Assembly: GCF_029227915.1 (NCBI RefSeq)
Contig: NC_079889.1
Location: forward strand, 3,348,001-3,412,000
Direction: 5' to 3'
Origin: Hydractinia symbiolongicarpus
Taxonomy: Eukaryota; Cnidaria; Hydrozoa; Anthoathecata; Hydractiniidae
DNA: 64,000 nucleotides
Position numbers and translations under genes: made by a program. Under the pieces are notes generated by a model, which was not told where the DNA came from, ran no database searches, and saw nothing but the letters and a program-made list of their open reading frames with translations. Below, in pieces: positions 43,641 through 55,128 of the stretch (its first letter is position 1; each line of letters opens with the position of its first letter).

Positions 43641-46609
43641 ATGTTGTCCAAACTTCGCATGTTTACACCTGGCTTGCAGCATGTTAAGAAGCTTTCTGGC
43701 ATCACCAAAAGAGCTCCTTCGTCATTATCAATGGGTGATCTTGCGCCACTGGTGGATTGCAGACAAGGGGAAAAAACTGGAAGTGTTTTTAGCAATCAGG
43801 AGATGGAAAACAGACTATACAAACTTCGAGAAGAAATGGTCGCTAGAGATATTGATGTGTGCGTGTTTACTTCACACCATAACATTGCATACTACAGCGA
43901 ATTTTTATATTGTTACTTTGGTCGCCCTTATGGCTTAGTTGTAACTATGGACAACCAAACAACTATATCAGCAAGTAGGACTGATTCTTTACCTATGTTA
44001 TTCCTACGTCAGTTCTATCTGTGTCAGACAAAGGTGATCTATAAAACATCCCCGAAAAGTTTTGTTTACATTTTTAATTAGCTAGAAATTGATTAGCCGC
44101 AATTTTATGATTTTATGTTAATTTTAATTTACTGTAACAAAGGGAACGTAATGTTTTCCTTACAAATTCATACGAGGGCAAAATCATGGGTAATTAAACT
44201 TTGTTATTGCTGTTTCCTATTTAGTTTGAAACCTTTTTTGCAGTTCCGTCTGTATGTCTGTCTGTTTGTGACAAGCAAGGGGTTTATTTTTTGTACAAAT
44301 TTTCTATAACAGCGTCTATGAAGCATCCTATAAAAACTATAGCCTGTACTTTATAAATTTTTGGTTTTCATTTTTAATTAGCTGGAACAAGGAATGTGAT
44401 AAAATAAGGCAATTTCATCAGCTAGGAATTCTATTGTATGCCAATTTAATTTTCCTTGGCGGGCTTTAAAACAAAGTTATGTCACGGGCAATTTATTTGC
44501 AGCCTTTTTCATGGAATCAACAACAAACCGTTTTATAATAAAAGTATAATAAGCTTCTTCTAGTATATACATTATTAGATTAAGCGGGAAAAAAGTAGAC
44601 GAGCATAACTGATATTCATTGCAAGGGTGCGCCCTGTACAGCGTATATCTTCCTTGTTTCGTCTTATCACAACTAATAGCGACCTAACGGGAAGAAGACA
44701 GCTACTTAGACAAAACCAAAAAAAGGAATGGTGCGAGAACGGCCTGCGTCGTCCTTTCCTTACGCAAAGAAAACATGAACAACCTTTCTTTGCATAACAC
44801 TTTTTCTAAGTAACTAAAAAAATATCTACTTTTTTTGTCTGTTTTCTATCATTACCTCTAGAAATTGACTATGGACAACCTTGGAGAAAAACATACGGTG
44901 ACAATATTACGTACACCGATTGGCAACAAGACAATTACTTCAAAGCTGTTCAGCAATTGGTTGGTGATAATAAAAGAATTGGGCTCGAATTCGATCATGT
45001 TCATGTCCATAGAATGGAAACATTCCAATCAGCATTGCCCCGTGCCACGTTCGTTGATGTTGGCATTCCAACGATGAAGTTGCGGTTTATCAAATCCGAT
45101 GAAGAAATCGCTCTCATTAAAAATGGTAAATACTTTATAAGAGGAAAAATAATCTGGTGTAAGCTTGACTATGCGACATTTATTTTTACGATTGCGGTTT
45201 ATTGTCGGTTGTGAAATCTAATTCATTGTGACATATATTGGTGTCACCAGCAGAAATTGTTAAACTCCATTAAGAAACCAGTTCAGCAAGTTGTGTATTA
45301 GCTGTCAATGCAAATGATCTGTATAGCTATTCCTATTCCACACTTGCAATATGGGCAGGTGTTAAAAGGACTAATTAAGAAAACATTTAAAAGCATCCAT
45401 TATTGTTTCTATTAGGAGCTCGCATTGCAGACATAGGTGGAGAAATAGCAAAAGAAGCTATATGTGAAAATGTCCCGGAGTACGAAGTAGCACTGGCTTC
45501 TACACGTGCAATGGTACGAGAAATTGCGTTAACATATCCACAAACAGATATAATGGATAGTAAGTTATGTTAAACTTTTAGTTGTCTAAAACTTCATAGG
45601 AAGTTCCCTAAAGGTTGTTTAGCAGAAAGTCAAACAATTACTAAAACTGTAAAAAATATTACCGGTGTTCACCCACTACAAGAAAATAATGTCAATTTTT
45701 TAACTTTGTATATATATATAAAAAGAAGTTACTACTTAATGACGTTGTTTAGGGTACATTTATCCAAGAAGGTGTCCAAGGACTTATAGTAAAGAATAAA
45801 ACCTCTGTTAAATCCTTTAAGTTTTAGAAGTAATTATTTGCGCTTAAGACCAAAAACGCAATAATGCTATCTTTTACAAAACTCTTTTTTCTATGTAATT
45901 TGTGAAATCCTAATTTTTACCTACTCCAGCATGGACATGGTTGCAATCTGGTATAAATACCGACGGTGCTCATAATCCGGTCACGACACGCAGAATACAG
46001 AAAGGAGATATAATCAGTTTAAACTGCTTTCCTATAATCGCAGGGTATGTACGTTTCATTTCTCAGCTGAAAGGTGATAGTTCTGTTAAAAAATGCGAAT
46101 CAAGTTTACCTAAAACGTTTGTGATCTTTTGAAACACCGACCAAAAACACAATTTCTTTTCCAGATACTATACAGCACTAGAAAGAACAATGTTTCTGGA
46201 CCATGCCACAGAGAAGCAGCTGGAATTATGGGAGATCAATTGCAAAGTCCATCGACGTGGATGTGAAATCATAAAACCTGGCGTGAAGTGTAAAGACATA
46301 GCTAATGAATTAAACGAAATTTTCAAAGAATACGGTTTGCTTAAGCATCGTACCTTTGGATACGGTCATTCATTTGGTATGTTGTCTCATTATTACGGTA
46401 GAGAAGCTGGGTTGGAACTAAGAGAGGACATCGACACTGTCATTCAACCAAATATGGTTTTATCCATGGAGCCGATGATTACTATACCCGAAGGAGAGCC
46501 AGGTGCAGGTGGTTATAGAGAACACGATATTTTAGTAGTGGGGAAAGACGGAGCAGAAAACATCACAAAATTTCCCTTCGGTCCTGAACATAACATAATT
46601 AGGAATTAA
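43641..46609 (+). CDS. Creatinase (creatine amidinohydrolase, M24-fold), five exons
   Basis: Exons: 43641-43974, 44862-45125, 45416-45559, 45930-46044 and 46165-46609, all GT-AG (phases 1, 1, 1, 2). The joined frame gives 433 residues. It aligns without gaps in the catalytic domain to bacterial creatinase (about 403 residues), which hydrolyses creatine to sarcosine and urea. The numbering offset is a constant 30: H262 in NTDGAHNP matches the catalytic His232, E292 in ALERT matches Glu262, H354 in GYGHSFG matches His324, and E388 in SMEPMI matches Glu358. Residues 1 to about 45 are extra; the first 30 are basic with no acidic residue, suggesting mitochondrial import (inference). The ATG is preceded by an acceptor-like AG, so a leader exon is likely. 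The closeness to a bacterial enzyme suggests ancient transfer followed by intron gain, or retention of a patchily kept gene. Confidence 0.93.
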
Positions 46610-46863
46610 ATTCAGTAGACCTCGGAACACGATATAAAAATGCACGCGCTTATGGTGCCTTTTTCTCGTAATTATGTTATTGTTAATTTTTTTAGCCACA
46701 TTTATCTTTTATATTTATAAAAATTGGTTAAAATATATAGCTTCAAAGATTTCCATCTGATTAGTCTTTTAAATATGTTGCAAGGTTACACAAAATGAAC
46801 TACTTTATAGCAACTACTGCTGGCGTATTTATATAAGAAAAAATTGTAAGTTAATTCTCCTTT

Positions 46864-46933
46864 AAAGGGTCTAGGGAACGGCTGTTCGTTTTCGACTTTA
46901 GTGACTTACACGAAGGTCGAACTCATGGTGGTG
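46864..46933 (+). repeat. Dispersed repeat with conserved hairpin (second copy)
   Basis: GGAACGGCTGTTCGTTTTCG, then TCGACTTT, a loop GTGACTTACACG and GAAGGTCGA: the same stem-loop as 18079-18150 with a G·U pair replacing a Watson-Crick pair. Confidence 0.5.
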
Positions 46934-47050
46934 CTGAAGTTCATTATTACTGCCCCCCCCTTCAATAACTTTTCATAGGGTTGTTCATAGTGAATCAAAC
47001 TAAATAAAAGGAACAAAATAGCGGCAATAATTTTTTGCTTGCGTCAGCAC

Positions 47051-47220
47051 ATTTTCTGTAAAGCTGAATAAAAGTTATTTAACATATTTTACGGTTTTCA
47101 CGTGGATCGCATAAAAAATTGCCAAAAATTGCCAAAAATTGCCCGAAAATCCGACTTTTTCCGATTTTCGGGTAAAATCCGACAAAATCTGGAAATCGGA
47201 TAAATCACGTGTCCAAATTA
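47051..47220 (+). repeat. Dispersed repeat, CCGATTTTC-rich
   Basis: Shared blocks with 56690-56830 (minus): AATAAAAGTTATT, ACATRTTTT, CGGTTTT, TTCGCATAAA-like, TTTTTCCGATTTTC and ATCACGTG. It contains a local threefold repeat of AAAAATTGCC. Confidence 0.5.
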
Positions 47221-49150
47221 TGCAAAATGATTCTTCTGTATATAAAAAAGTTGTGTAACAAGGTTCAAGTTCTAAGGATAATCCTAACAGGAGTTATTAA
47301 ATTTTTCCAATTATAGGTATTTCTTAGAGTTTTTAGGGGTAGTTTCGAGTAATGGCCAATATCAAAGTCTCTGAAAAGTTTGGGACCGAAAAATGTGGCA
47401 TGCAGGTGTCTAATAAATAAACATTGAAACCCAGTAAGTATCATAGCCATGTAACATAGCAATAAGGAGTTTTAAAAAAAAAAAACGTCAGGGGGGGGGG
47501 GAGCGGAATCCCCCCAGACCGAATAGAGTTAAATACCTAAAAAAAGATTTTAAATTTTTGTTTGATAGACTTGTGTTAGGAGTTTAATTTAGAAAAATTA
47601 ATTTACAGATATTTTTAAAGACGTATCATCTACATCTTCGTTAACAATTCTAAACTAAGATGCCGTATATACAACTGAACTTTTACCACGTCAATTCTAA
47701 CTTTTCCTAAAATTGAATCCTCAATCAATTTATCTGGTAAAGTAACTCTCCCAACTATTTCAAATGCCAACTCCACCAATAATATTATAATGAAAAAAAT
47801 TCTACTAGGAAATAATTCGAATGATAACAATCCACAAAAAAATCGCCCGCTTGTATCATTTACAACAACTTTTGCTCTGCTGTTCTAACCTGTCGTTGTG
47901 AAAAAACAGTGGAACAAAGATTTTTTAAATTCTCGCGTCTAATGCTGTCTATTTTATTCCTGTCATTTTATTAAAATTAATAAGGAAACGCTTTCTTTAA
48001 TTCACATAAAAATCTTTTAAATAATTGGCCAGCAAATGTGCAGGAAAGTTTAGTAGATCACAGTAGCCATTTCTTAAATTATTTCTGAGAGGAGCACCCA
48101 GTAGTTTAACACTTTAAAACTACTGCATGTTTTTTTTTTCACATGGAAAGAACGACATACCATTTCTTATTCGTAGAGGAAAGTCACTTGGAATTAATTT
48201 AAAATTTCCCGCTTAGTAGTGCCAAGTGCCACAAATTCGTTACAAAACCATAACGGTTTTATTTCTTGCCGAATTGTCTTTGGTCATAATTTTAATACAC
48301 CCACCAGATAGAACCGACGACGTTAAGTAAAAATAAGGAACTTTAACACATTGTGCAGTGCTCGAAAAAAAGAGATGCAATTAACTACAACGAAAAAAGT
48401 TAAAGATAGCGATTTCAGTTGCTTACACATCAAAAAGTCTAATATTCTTATTTCAAGCAAGAAATTCTAGTTTTATGCAAAGTATTACTGAAATTAAGTA
48501 GCCATTGTCTTGTCCATATAGCAAGTCAATTTTCTTATCAAGAATTGTTACGAAAAGATCATGAGTAGGAACGAGTTTTGGATACAATAAGTACTTGTTT
48601 TCTTAGATAAAATCTTTAGAAAAATAAATGCGAGTTTTTTTTTCAACCTAGACAGTTCCTTTCATAACTAAAAAGTTGACACAAGAAAAAAAATACTAAA
48701 AATTCAATTGAAATATATTGTATTCAAAAGAATACAACTTGAATTCTTAAAATTCTTCAAAAGAACTGGTGACACTGACAAAACCTCTGATACTCTACTT
48801 GGTAGCTAGCTTTTGACCAACCAATATTTTTGTATAATTTACATACATTCTAACCTGTTACTACGGTAGTCGTTTCATTTAAATAACTTTGCCTTTTACA
48901 TCAAGTTGTTGAAAAATATGATAACAGCTCTGAACAGTATATCCGAAGTTAGACCATAATTAAAAATAGTGTTATTTAAAAAAGTGAAACTTTTTCTGTT
49001 TTTACTTTCCTAACAATCTAAATACGGTTTTCGGAGACCACTGGCGGCTCGTAGCCTTAAATAATGTGATAAATAGATACTTTAAGATATATTATACATT
49101 TAGTAATGTTGATAAGAAACAGGAGAGAAAAAAATAAACTCTACTAGGTG

Positions 49151-50236
49151 CTACTGGGTGCGAAACTGCTGCCTCGTAGCCAGCCTCTCTCCATACTTTC
49201 TCCCAAGAACAAGCCAGAAGAGAATTTGGAAATCTTTGCGGAAATTTTTGTTCAGCCGACCGTAAATCCATGGATTGACGATACAATTTGCGTATTTTGT
49301 AATGTTCGTGATACTGATCAGTATTGGCGAAAAACGATACTTATTAAAATCCCTTATCAACCATATCACGTGAATTGGAAATGCTGAGATGATAAACACT
49401 ACCACCACAGCTGTAAACATTTTTAATAAGTCTCGACTTTGTCTCAAACGCTGTCGAAATAGCGCTATATTTCTTTCTGGTAAGCAGAATTGTCCAGCTT
49501 TTGATCCATTTCTTCCTACCGTTTCTTGTGCACTGAAAATCGCTTTTGAAGCGTTGATTTTCTTCCACGCTTGAAAGTAACAAACGGTCATTATTAAGAC
49601 AGGTGATAGGTACTGCATTAAAAACAGAAGGACGGTGTAGGTATGCCGATAGGTTATATCCCATGTTTCATAGCAAAGCTTAGATTCGACATCGTATGAT
49701 GTATGCAAAGAAGGAGACGCAAAGATAATTGCAGATCCATGAATGAAAATCCACATGACATACTCTTTCTTCTTATTCATGTTTGCTTCAAATGGATTTA
49801 GCACAGCATGCCTTCTTTCAAACGCGATTGCCACCAAGGTAAATATTGCTGCAGTGTAACTATATGTTGCTATGGTCGGAAATGCCTTGCAACCGAACAA
49901 ACCAAACGGGAAAAGCCCATTTATATAAAGGTATAAATCCACAGGCAACCAGATAATGACAAGAAGGAGATTGCAAACCGTCATGCTTAAAATTAACTTG
50001 TCTACAAGTAGACGAACACTTCTTATCTTGATCAATACAGCAAGCAAAAAAATGTTACCAAATACACTTGTAATTAGTACAAATGATAAGGAAACCTTTT
50101 CAAATGTGAAAGATTCTTCTGTATCGTAATTTAACGAAGTAGTGTTTCCAGTTGTCTGATTTAGTCTAGCAATTTGACCATATTTTTCTTCATTCTCCGT
50201 TAAAGGAAGAAGCGTCATTGTTTCGTTGCAATCCAT
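49151..50236 (-). CDS. Class A (rhodopsin-type) GPCR, neuropeptide-receptor-like, 361 residues
   Basis: An intronless frame. The ATG at 50236 is the first methionine; the open frame extends only eight codons upstream and has no earlier ATG. The N-terminus has three N-glycosylation sequons (N4, N26, N31). Seven hydrophobic segments follow: TM1 about 49-71 with G60-N61, TM2 80-102, TM3 117-139, TM4 158-178, TM5 199-221 with P212, TM6 273-295, TM7 305-327 ending in N321-P322-W-I-Y325. C116 and C188 are placed for the conserved TM3-loop disulphide. Family deviations: N89 where D2.50 is usual, ERR (140-142) instead of DRY, and SAFP instead of CWxP in TM6. Known: such receptors couple peptides or small ligands to G proteins. 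The ligand cannot be inferred. Confidence 0.88.
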   Translation of the reverse strand: MDCNETMTLLPLTENEEKYGQIARLNQTTGNTTSLNYDTEESFTFEKVSLSFVLITSVFGNIFLLAVLIKIRSVRLLVDKLILSMTVCNLLLVIIWLPVDLYLYINGLFPFGLFGCKAFPTIATYSYTAAIFTLVAIAFERRHAVLNPFEANMNKKKEYVMWIFIHGSAIIFASPSLHTSYDVESKLCYETWDITYRHTYTVLLFLMQYLSPVLIMTVCYFQAWKKINASKAIFSAQETVGRNGSKAGQFCLPERNIALFRQRLRQSRDLLKMFTAVVVVFIISAFPIHVIWLIRDFNKYRFSPILISITNITKYANCIVNPWIYGRLNKNFRKDFQILFWLVLGRKYGERLATRQQFRTQ

Positions 50237-52287
50237 CTCTGTTCCTCTTAGCAGGAACACGCTATTGAGATTTATTTTATTTTCAGAGTTATTGTAGTTG
50301 AATTTCTTCTTGTGTTTTTTCCAGAATTTTCAATTAAATACAAACATTCAAAATTGTTCTTTCATCTGTGTTGATAGAATCTATTACAAAAACATTTTTC
50401 ATCCTTTTGTTCGGTTTAATCACGAAAGATAAGTATGTCTAAATCATTAGAAGTATTATAAAAGAAAGCATTAAAAACCTTTTTTTATTTGCTTATTTAA
50501 CTAAACTTTCTTGTATGAACCTGAATGTTCTATTAATTGCCTTTTTGCAAGTCACGCTTAGATTCTATTAAACTAGCTTTCTGACCCACACAACGCCAGG
50601 TTACTCGTGATTACAGAGTTGCATAGGGAACGGTTTATAAAGAAGGTGTAGTTGCCTAATATTTTGAAATCCATTGTTGAAGAGGGTTCATATATTAAAG
50701 AGGGTGAATTTTTTAACTAAAAATCTGTAATAGGGGCTCAACGATGGCGTTATCAAAACGTTTTTGGAGCAACGCCTATGATTTTAAGTTATCTCTTGTT
50801 TATATACATGCTTCCTTGTAGCGATGTTAAAATGGTGGTACAATTTCCCAAAATAGGAGTTTCCATCGCCATAAGGTCACCAATTAAGTACTCGTAAATT
50901 CATTGGAGCCGTTAGTACTGATATACTTACAATGTACAACTGTTTAACAATCATTTTAAAAAAGCACTTTCCCTTAACATTGTTTTAAACAGCCATGCAA
51001 AATATATTTTACGGTTACCCTGTCATAGCCAAAACGGTCACCCTATTTTTTCTTACATTTCGAAATAAATTCCAAAATTGAAAAGTCGGAAACTTCGGTT
51101 TCAATAAAAACACAGGCTTTTCTTCCTGTCTTAACGAAGGGTAGCTAAAACAGTCCCTTTTCATTTTTAAGTTAGCGAAATATGATGTCGTGGAAGTTCT
51201 AAAATTGTATTGTAAACTTTGAATTAACGTTGCCATCACAGCATATTTGTTTTTGTAAAATGAGCTGAAAAGTTAATTGCAAGCAATATTTAACCCGAGG
51301 CGTGCGCAAATACCTGTCACTGTATAGATAATTGATAGACTTTACACTAGTTTTACTGTGAAAAGGTGCAGCTACCTAGGTGCCTTTACCTTATGAATGA
51401 TCGAACCATCTGAAAGTTTATTGTATTCAACTGCAGCTACTCTCACTTTTTAGACTGGCAGACAAAAAAACCAATCAGGTTGATGAATCTTATATATTAA
51501 TTCCCTTGCGTGAGTAAAACTGTGAGTCCACGACACGGAAATCACGGGTCACTTTCTTATGACGTGGCCGTACGCTAAAATTTTCCTTAAAAATAAGTAA
51601 GTCATCAAATAGGAAAACAGGGGGTCCATTTGTCATTTATTTTTGGCCGTTACGGTTAAAATAATTTAATTTTACCCCCGGTTTACCATATGTGCAGTAT
51701 CTCATGGAAACAAGTTGTTTATCAACTGACAAAAGAAAACCGAAGTGAAAAAAGTTGTCTGTTTTTCAAGTTAATACTGAAAAAGTTATTTCCAACAAAG
51801 TTTACTTATATCATGAGGTTAGATTAAAGCTTATATGTTTTTTTATATTTTCCATTTTTGTGTTCTGGAACCGAGGTTGTATCGCATTCGAATATGACTG
51901 TATTTCGAATCTAAAATGTAAAAAACAAACTGTTGTTGTCAGAAATATTTTTTAAAACGAAGAAAAACGTATGATGATATAAAATAACAAAAAGAATTGA
52001 TTGGAAATGCATCAGACAATTGTAGCTATACATTTTCAATTCGTTCTCTTTGGGATGAAGCTAAATTTAGTTATCAAAGTAAAAAACCGATTGGACTACT
52101 GAGAAAGCGAAAAAAAGCAGGTGTGTTCCCTAAATTATTTGATAGAGAATTGAATTTGGGTGCATAACGATTTTTTAACCGTTTCTTCCAGAGCTAAGCT
52201 TTTCCTTGAATATTAAATTTGTTGTTGTGTCTTGAGCAGGAAAATATTTTCTTTAAGCATTTATTTCGTAAGAATATACTCTGAAAA
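50237..52287. other. Upstream of the GPCR; no gene recognised
   Basis: AT-rich. Short frames at 51239-51015 (minus) and 51755-51955 (plus) have no family resemblance. Promoter elements of the GPCR could not be singled out. Confidence 0.35.
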
Positions 52288-52538
52288 ATGGATCAGAATT
52301 TAGAATGTCCTAAGAATATGCCTGAGCTTGATAGTTTACATGTAGTAGAATTGCCATTAGCTAGCTATAGTAACTTATAGCATGCTTTATTTTATAAAGG
52401 CATTATATATTTTCAGGCCATGGTTATGTTGAGAACATATTGAGAATAATGAGGATAGCAGTTGTCAAAAAAGTTAAGAACATAGAGGCTGAAACTAAAA
52501 CACACTATTCTTATAAAAACATAAACTGTAAAAAGTAA
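52288..52538 (+). CDS. Candidate two-exon small protein, 67 residues
   Basis: Exon 1 is 52288-52369 (ATG in the context AAAAATGG; starts MDQNLECPKNMPELDSLHVV). The donor is GTAACT at 52370. Exon 2 is 52417-52538, after the acceptor TATATTTTCAG. The 47-nt intron is phase 1 and the joined frame stays open to TAA. Exon 2 is basic (RIMRIAVVKKVKNIEAE). AATAAA lies at about 52598. No known family, no signal peptide. The very short intron and the modest donor are the weak points. Without splicing, exon 1 ends at a stop two codons after the donor. Confidence 0.35.
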
Positions 52539-53172
52539 TTTTTCCGTTGTTACTGTTTTTAACACTACAGACTGTGTGATTCAGTGTTGATGTCGTTATA
52601 ATAAACCTAAACCTAAAACCTAAACTTAAATCAATGTTTACATCTGTTACGTTACAATCGTTTGAAATACATTCGATTCTTAAATTCGAAAACGCTGCAT
52701 TGTTATCTTCCTTGATTTTATGCGTGATTTTCTAGATTATAAGTTTGGGTCTGGTAAAGCAAGATGTTCTTTTAATATTTTGGATTGAAATATTTCTGTA
52801 GATATACAATATACCAAATGATTCAGGTATTTTATTTCTCTTTTTCATGTGTTTTCAACTAATAATTTCTTATATTTTGAGTATAACTTTGGAAGGTTTG
52901 TCGTATGCAACAGACTGAATAGCTGATTTCGACTTAACAAAAATTGGTGGATTTTTTTTTAATGCTTGGTATCCTTTTTTTTCCTGGTGCACTTCTGGAA
53001 TGGCAAAGCAAGTATATAGTTTTAGCGTATTCCGCTTTTTACGTAACGGTTGTTATACGCCTATGATATTTTTGGACATTTTCCATTTTTATTTCATAAG
53101 TTTTTTCATTATTTTTTGTTGTTGCACACTTATATTTTTAAATTTTTGGTTTCAGCGTTTAAAGATTGTGAG

Positions 53173-53247
53173 CAACCTCGATCCCAGGGCTTTTTTTCTT
53201 GATGCCATACCGTGATAAAAGAGACAAAGAGCCCGGGGTCGAGGTTG
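53173..53247. mobile_element. Short MITE, CAACCTCG family, 75 bp
   Basis: The left end CAACCTCGATCCCAGGGCTT and the right end (minus strand) CAACCTCGACCCCGGGCTCT form inverted repeats of about 28 bp that meet around a short centre, so it can fold almost completely. It is the cleanest copy of this family here. Confidence 0.7.
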
Positions 53248-53785
53248 AAATGTTAGTTTTGAAAATTCAAATTACTATGTTGTACGTTTTTGTATGGTAT
53301 CCCGGTTACATCGGTTTAATGGGAGATTCAGTGGTTTCTTCGACGGGAATTCGGCTAGTATAACACATTAAAAACAAAAATGTTGAATAAAATAGCTAAA
53401 AAACAGCTTAAATACTGCTAGCTTCTTATTGTAGTAAATACATATATTTTCGATAACACACCACGCAAGGGGCCTGTAGTCCAGGTTTCTTAATTATTTC
53501 ACGATGTTTGTACCAAAAAGTTGTGTCTTCTCAATAATGGCAATTTTGTTTGTTAAATCTTAAATATTGGACGTGCATTTTTAATCTTTTTTTAGAAAAT
53601 ATATATCAATAAAAAATAGCAATTAACGGTCTTTTCGAGCTATTTCAACATCATAATGGTGGGCAGGTGGCAAAAGAAGATTTGCAAAGCAATATGGTGG
53701 TCATGAATTTTATGTTGTAGGGAAGGAAGGTCATAAATCACGTCGAATAACCATGCACTTTATTTTATGGCAAATTGTCATTCTC

Positions 53786-53853
53786 ACCAGAACTAAATGA
53801 AATGAATTGCATATACTCACCAGAACTAAATGAAATGAATTGCATATATCAAT
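53786..53853 (+). repeat. 33-bp tandem duplication
   Basis: Two nearly identical adjacent copies of a unit starting CTCACCAGAACTAAATG and ending GAATTGCATAT. Confidence 0.85.
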
Positions 53854-54420
53854 TAAGAAATAATGCAGTAAATTGTACGTCCATCGGTTTGTTAGCCACA
53901 AATAGTAGCTGCATGGAGTACAGAATTTCCTAAAAAGGGGGTCTATAGTGCTGCGTTAGTTAAGTATTAACCCCCTGATTTAATAAAAAATGAAAATTCG
54001 TAGTTTGCTAGCTAGCAAACCGCATAATTTCTGGATAGTGTTGTGATTACAAACCTATTTACTCTCAGATATTGGATATGTAGATTTTTAGCTGTAATGA
54101 TAACATCTTTATCAATGACAGCATGTTACGTCATGTATGCCCAGCTTGACAGCCTGTATTTGTATTTCAATCAAACACTCTTTGTAAAACCACAAATAAT
54201 GGGAGTACCTTAAAACTGAAATTGTCGTACACATGGTTGCAAGATAGCAAATACTAATAAAAAAAAGTTCTATATGATTCAAGGAATCTTATTTTGTCGA
54301 AGGAGAGAACACAACACACTTTGTTGTAAAGTAAAAAGTAATTATAAGGACAAATAAATAAAAACACAATACCTACGAAATGGAAAATTCTTCTTTATTT
54401 CTAAATGATATTTGCTAGTG

Positions 54421-55128
54421 CAGTATACTCTCAGTATAACAAACTGTGAAGGGAACCAAAGAAAAGTTCGTTATATCGAGAGTTCTTTATATCGAAAAAT
54501 AAAAAATATTGGAATTCTGCCTTAATTAATTGAAATGTTGTATTTTTTAACCTTCAAAAATTTATAGCCTTGAGTGCAACACATTGCCTAATTTGCTCTA
54601 GTAGAACCCTCATCGAATAGCTACTAGCTACTATCTAAAATTGAAACAAATTCGAATCAAAGCAGCATTTTTGATTTTTTTTGTTTACAGCACACAATAT
54701 GTAACGTCTCCATACACCTAGCAAAACATCTTTTAGAGATCAGTGGTTCTACACTTGTTTCATTGCGTATGCATTTCCTATAAGAAAATATGGCTGATAA
54801 AAATGTTAGATGATATCTGAAAGATCAAAATTTAGTTTGCAAAGTTCTACCCCAAGTTCCACTAATTTTTCTATGATTCGAACTTTTGATTTGGACGACA
54901 TTCCGTTGTTTTGTTTGTGTAACATAATATTGATGCCGATGATGCATAAAACTTGTTGCCGAGTTTCTGTTACATTTAGTGCCTTGAGTTGTTATGTCGG
55001 GAGTTTTTAAGTTCGGGGACGAAAAATTACTATATCGTGGGTTCGTTATATAAAAAAGATTTATAAGAGTTTCTTAAGGCTAAATTCAAAAAAAAAGACT
55101 TTGGTTCGTTATATCGGGATGTTTACTG
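54421..55128. mobile_element. Mariner/pogo-like MITE, about 708 bp
   Basis: The left end CAGTATACTCTCAGTATAAC and the right end (minus strand) CAGTAAACATCCCGATATAA are inverted relatives, followed by AACGAACC-like sequence. Additional TTCGTTATATCG motifs occur at both sides inside. CAGTA ends next to TA are typical of Tc1/mariner/pogo non-autonomous elements; here TA flanks only the right side. No transposase frame. Confidence 0.55.

Larger units (their letters stand above)
46610..49150. other. Intergenic, two dispersed repeats
   Basis: It contains the hairpin repeat (46864-46933) and another dispersed repeat (47051-47220), plus homopolymer G and C runs near 46957 and 47494. No gene was recognised. 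Confidence 0.4.
52539..54420. other. No gene; one MITE and one short duplication
   Basis: It includes the 75-bp MITE at 53173-53247 and a 33-bp tandem duplication at about 53786-53853 (CTCACCAGAACTAAATGAAA twice). No exon could be supported. Confidence 0.4.

Noticed and set aside
52594-52632. Telomere-like CCTAAA repeats
   Set aside because: Only about three irregular units and not the CCCTAA animal repeat.
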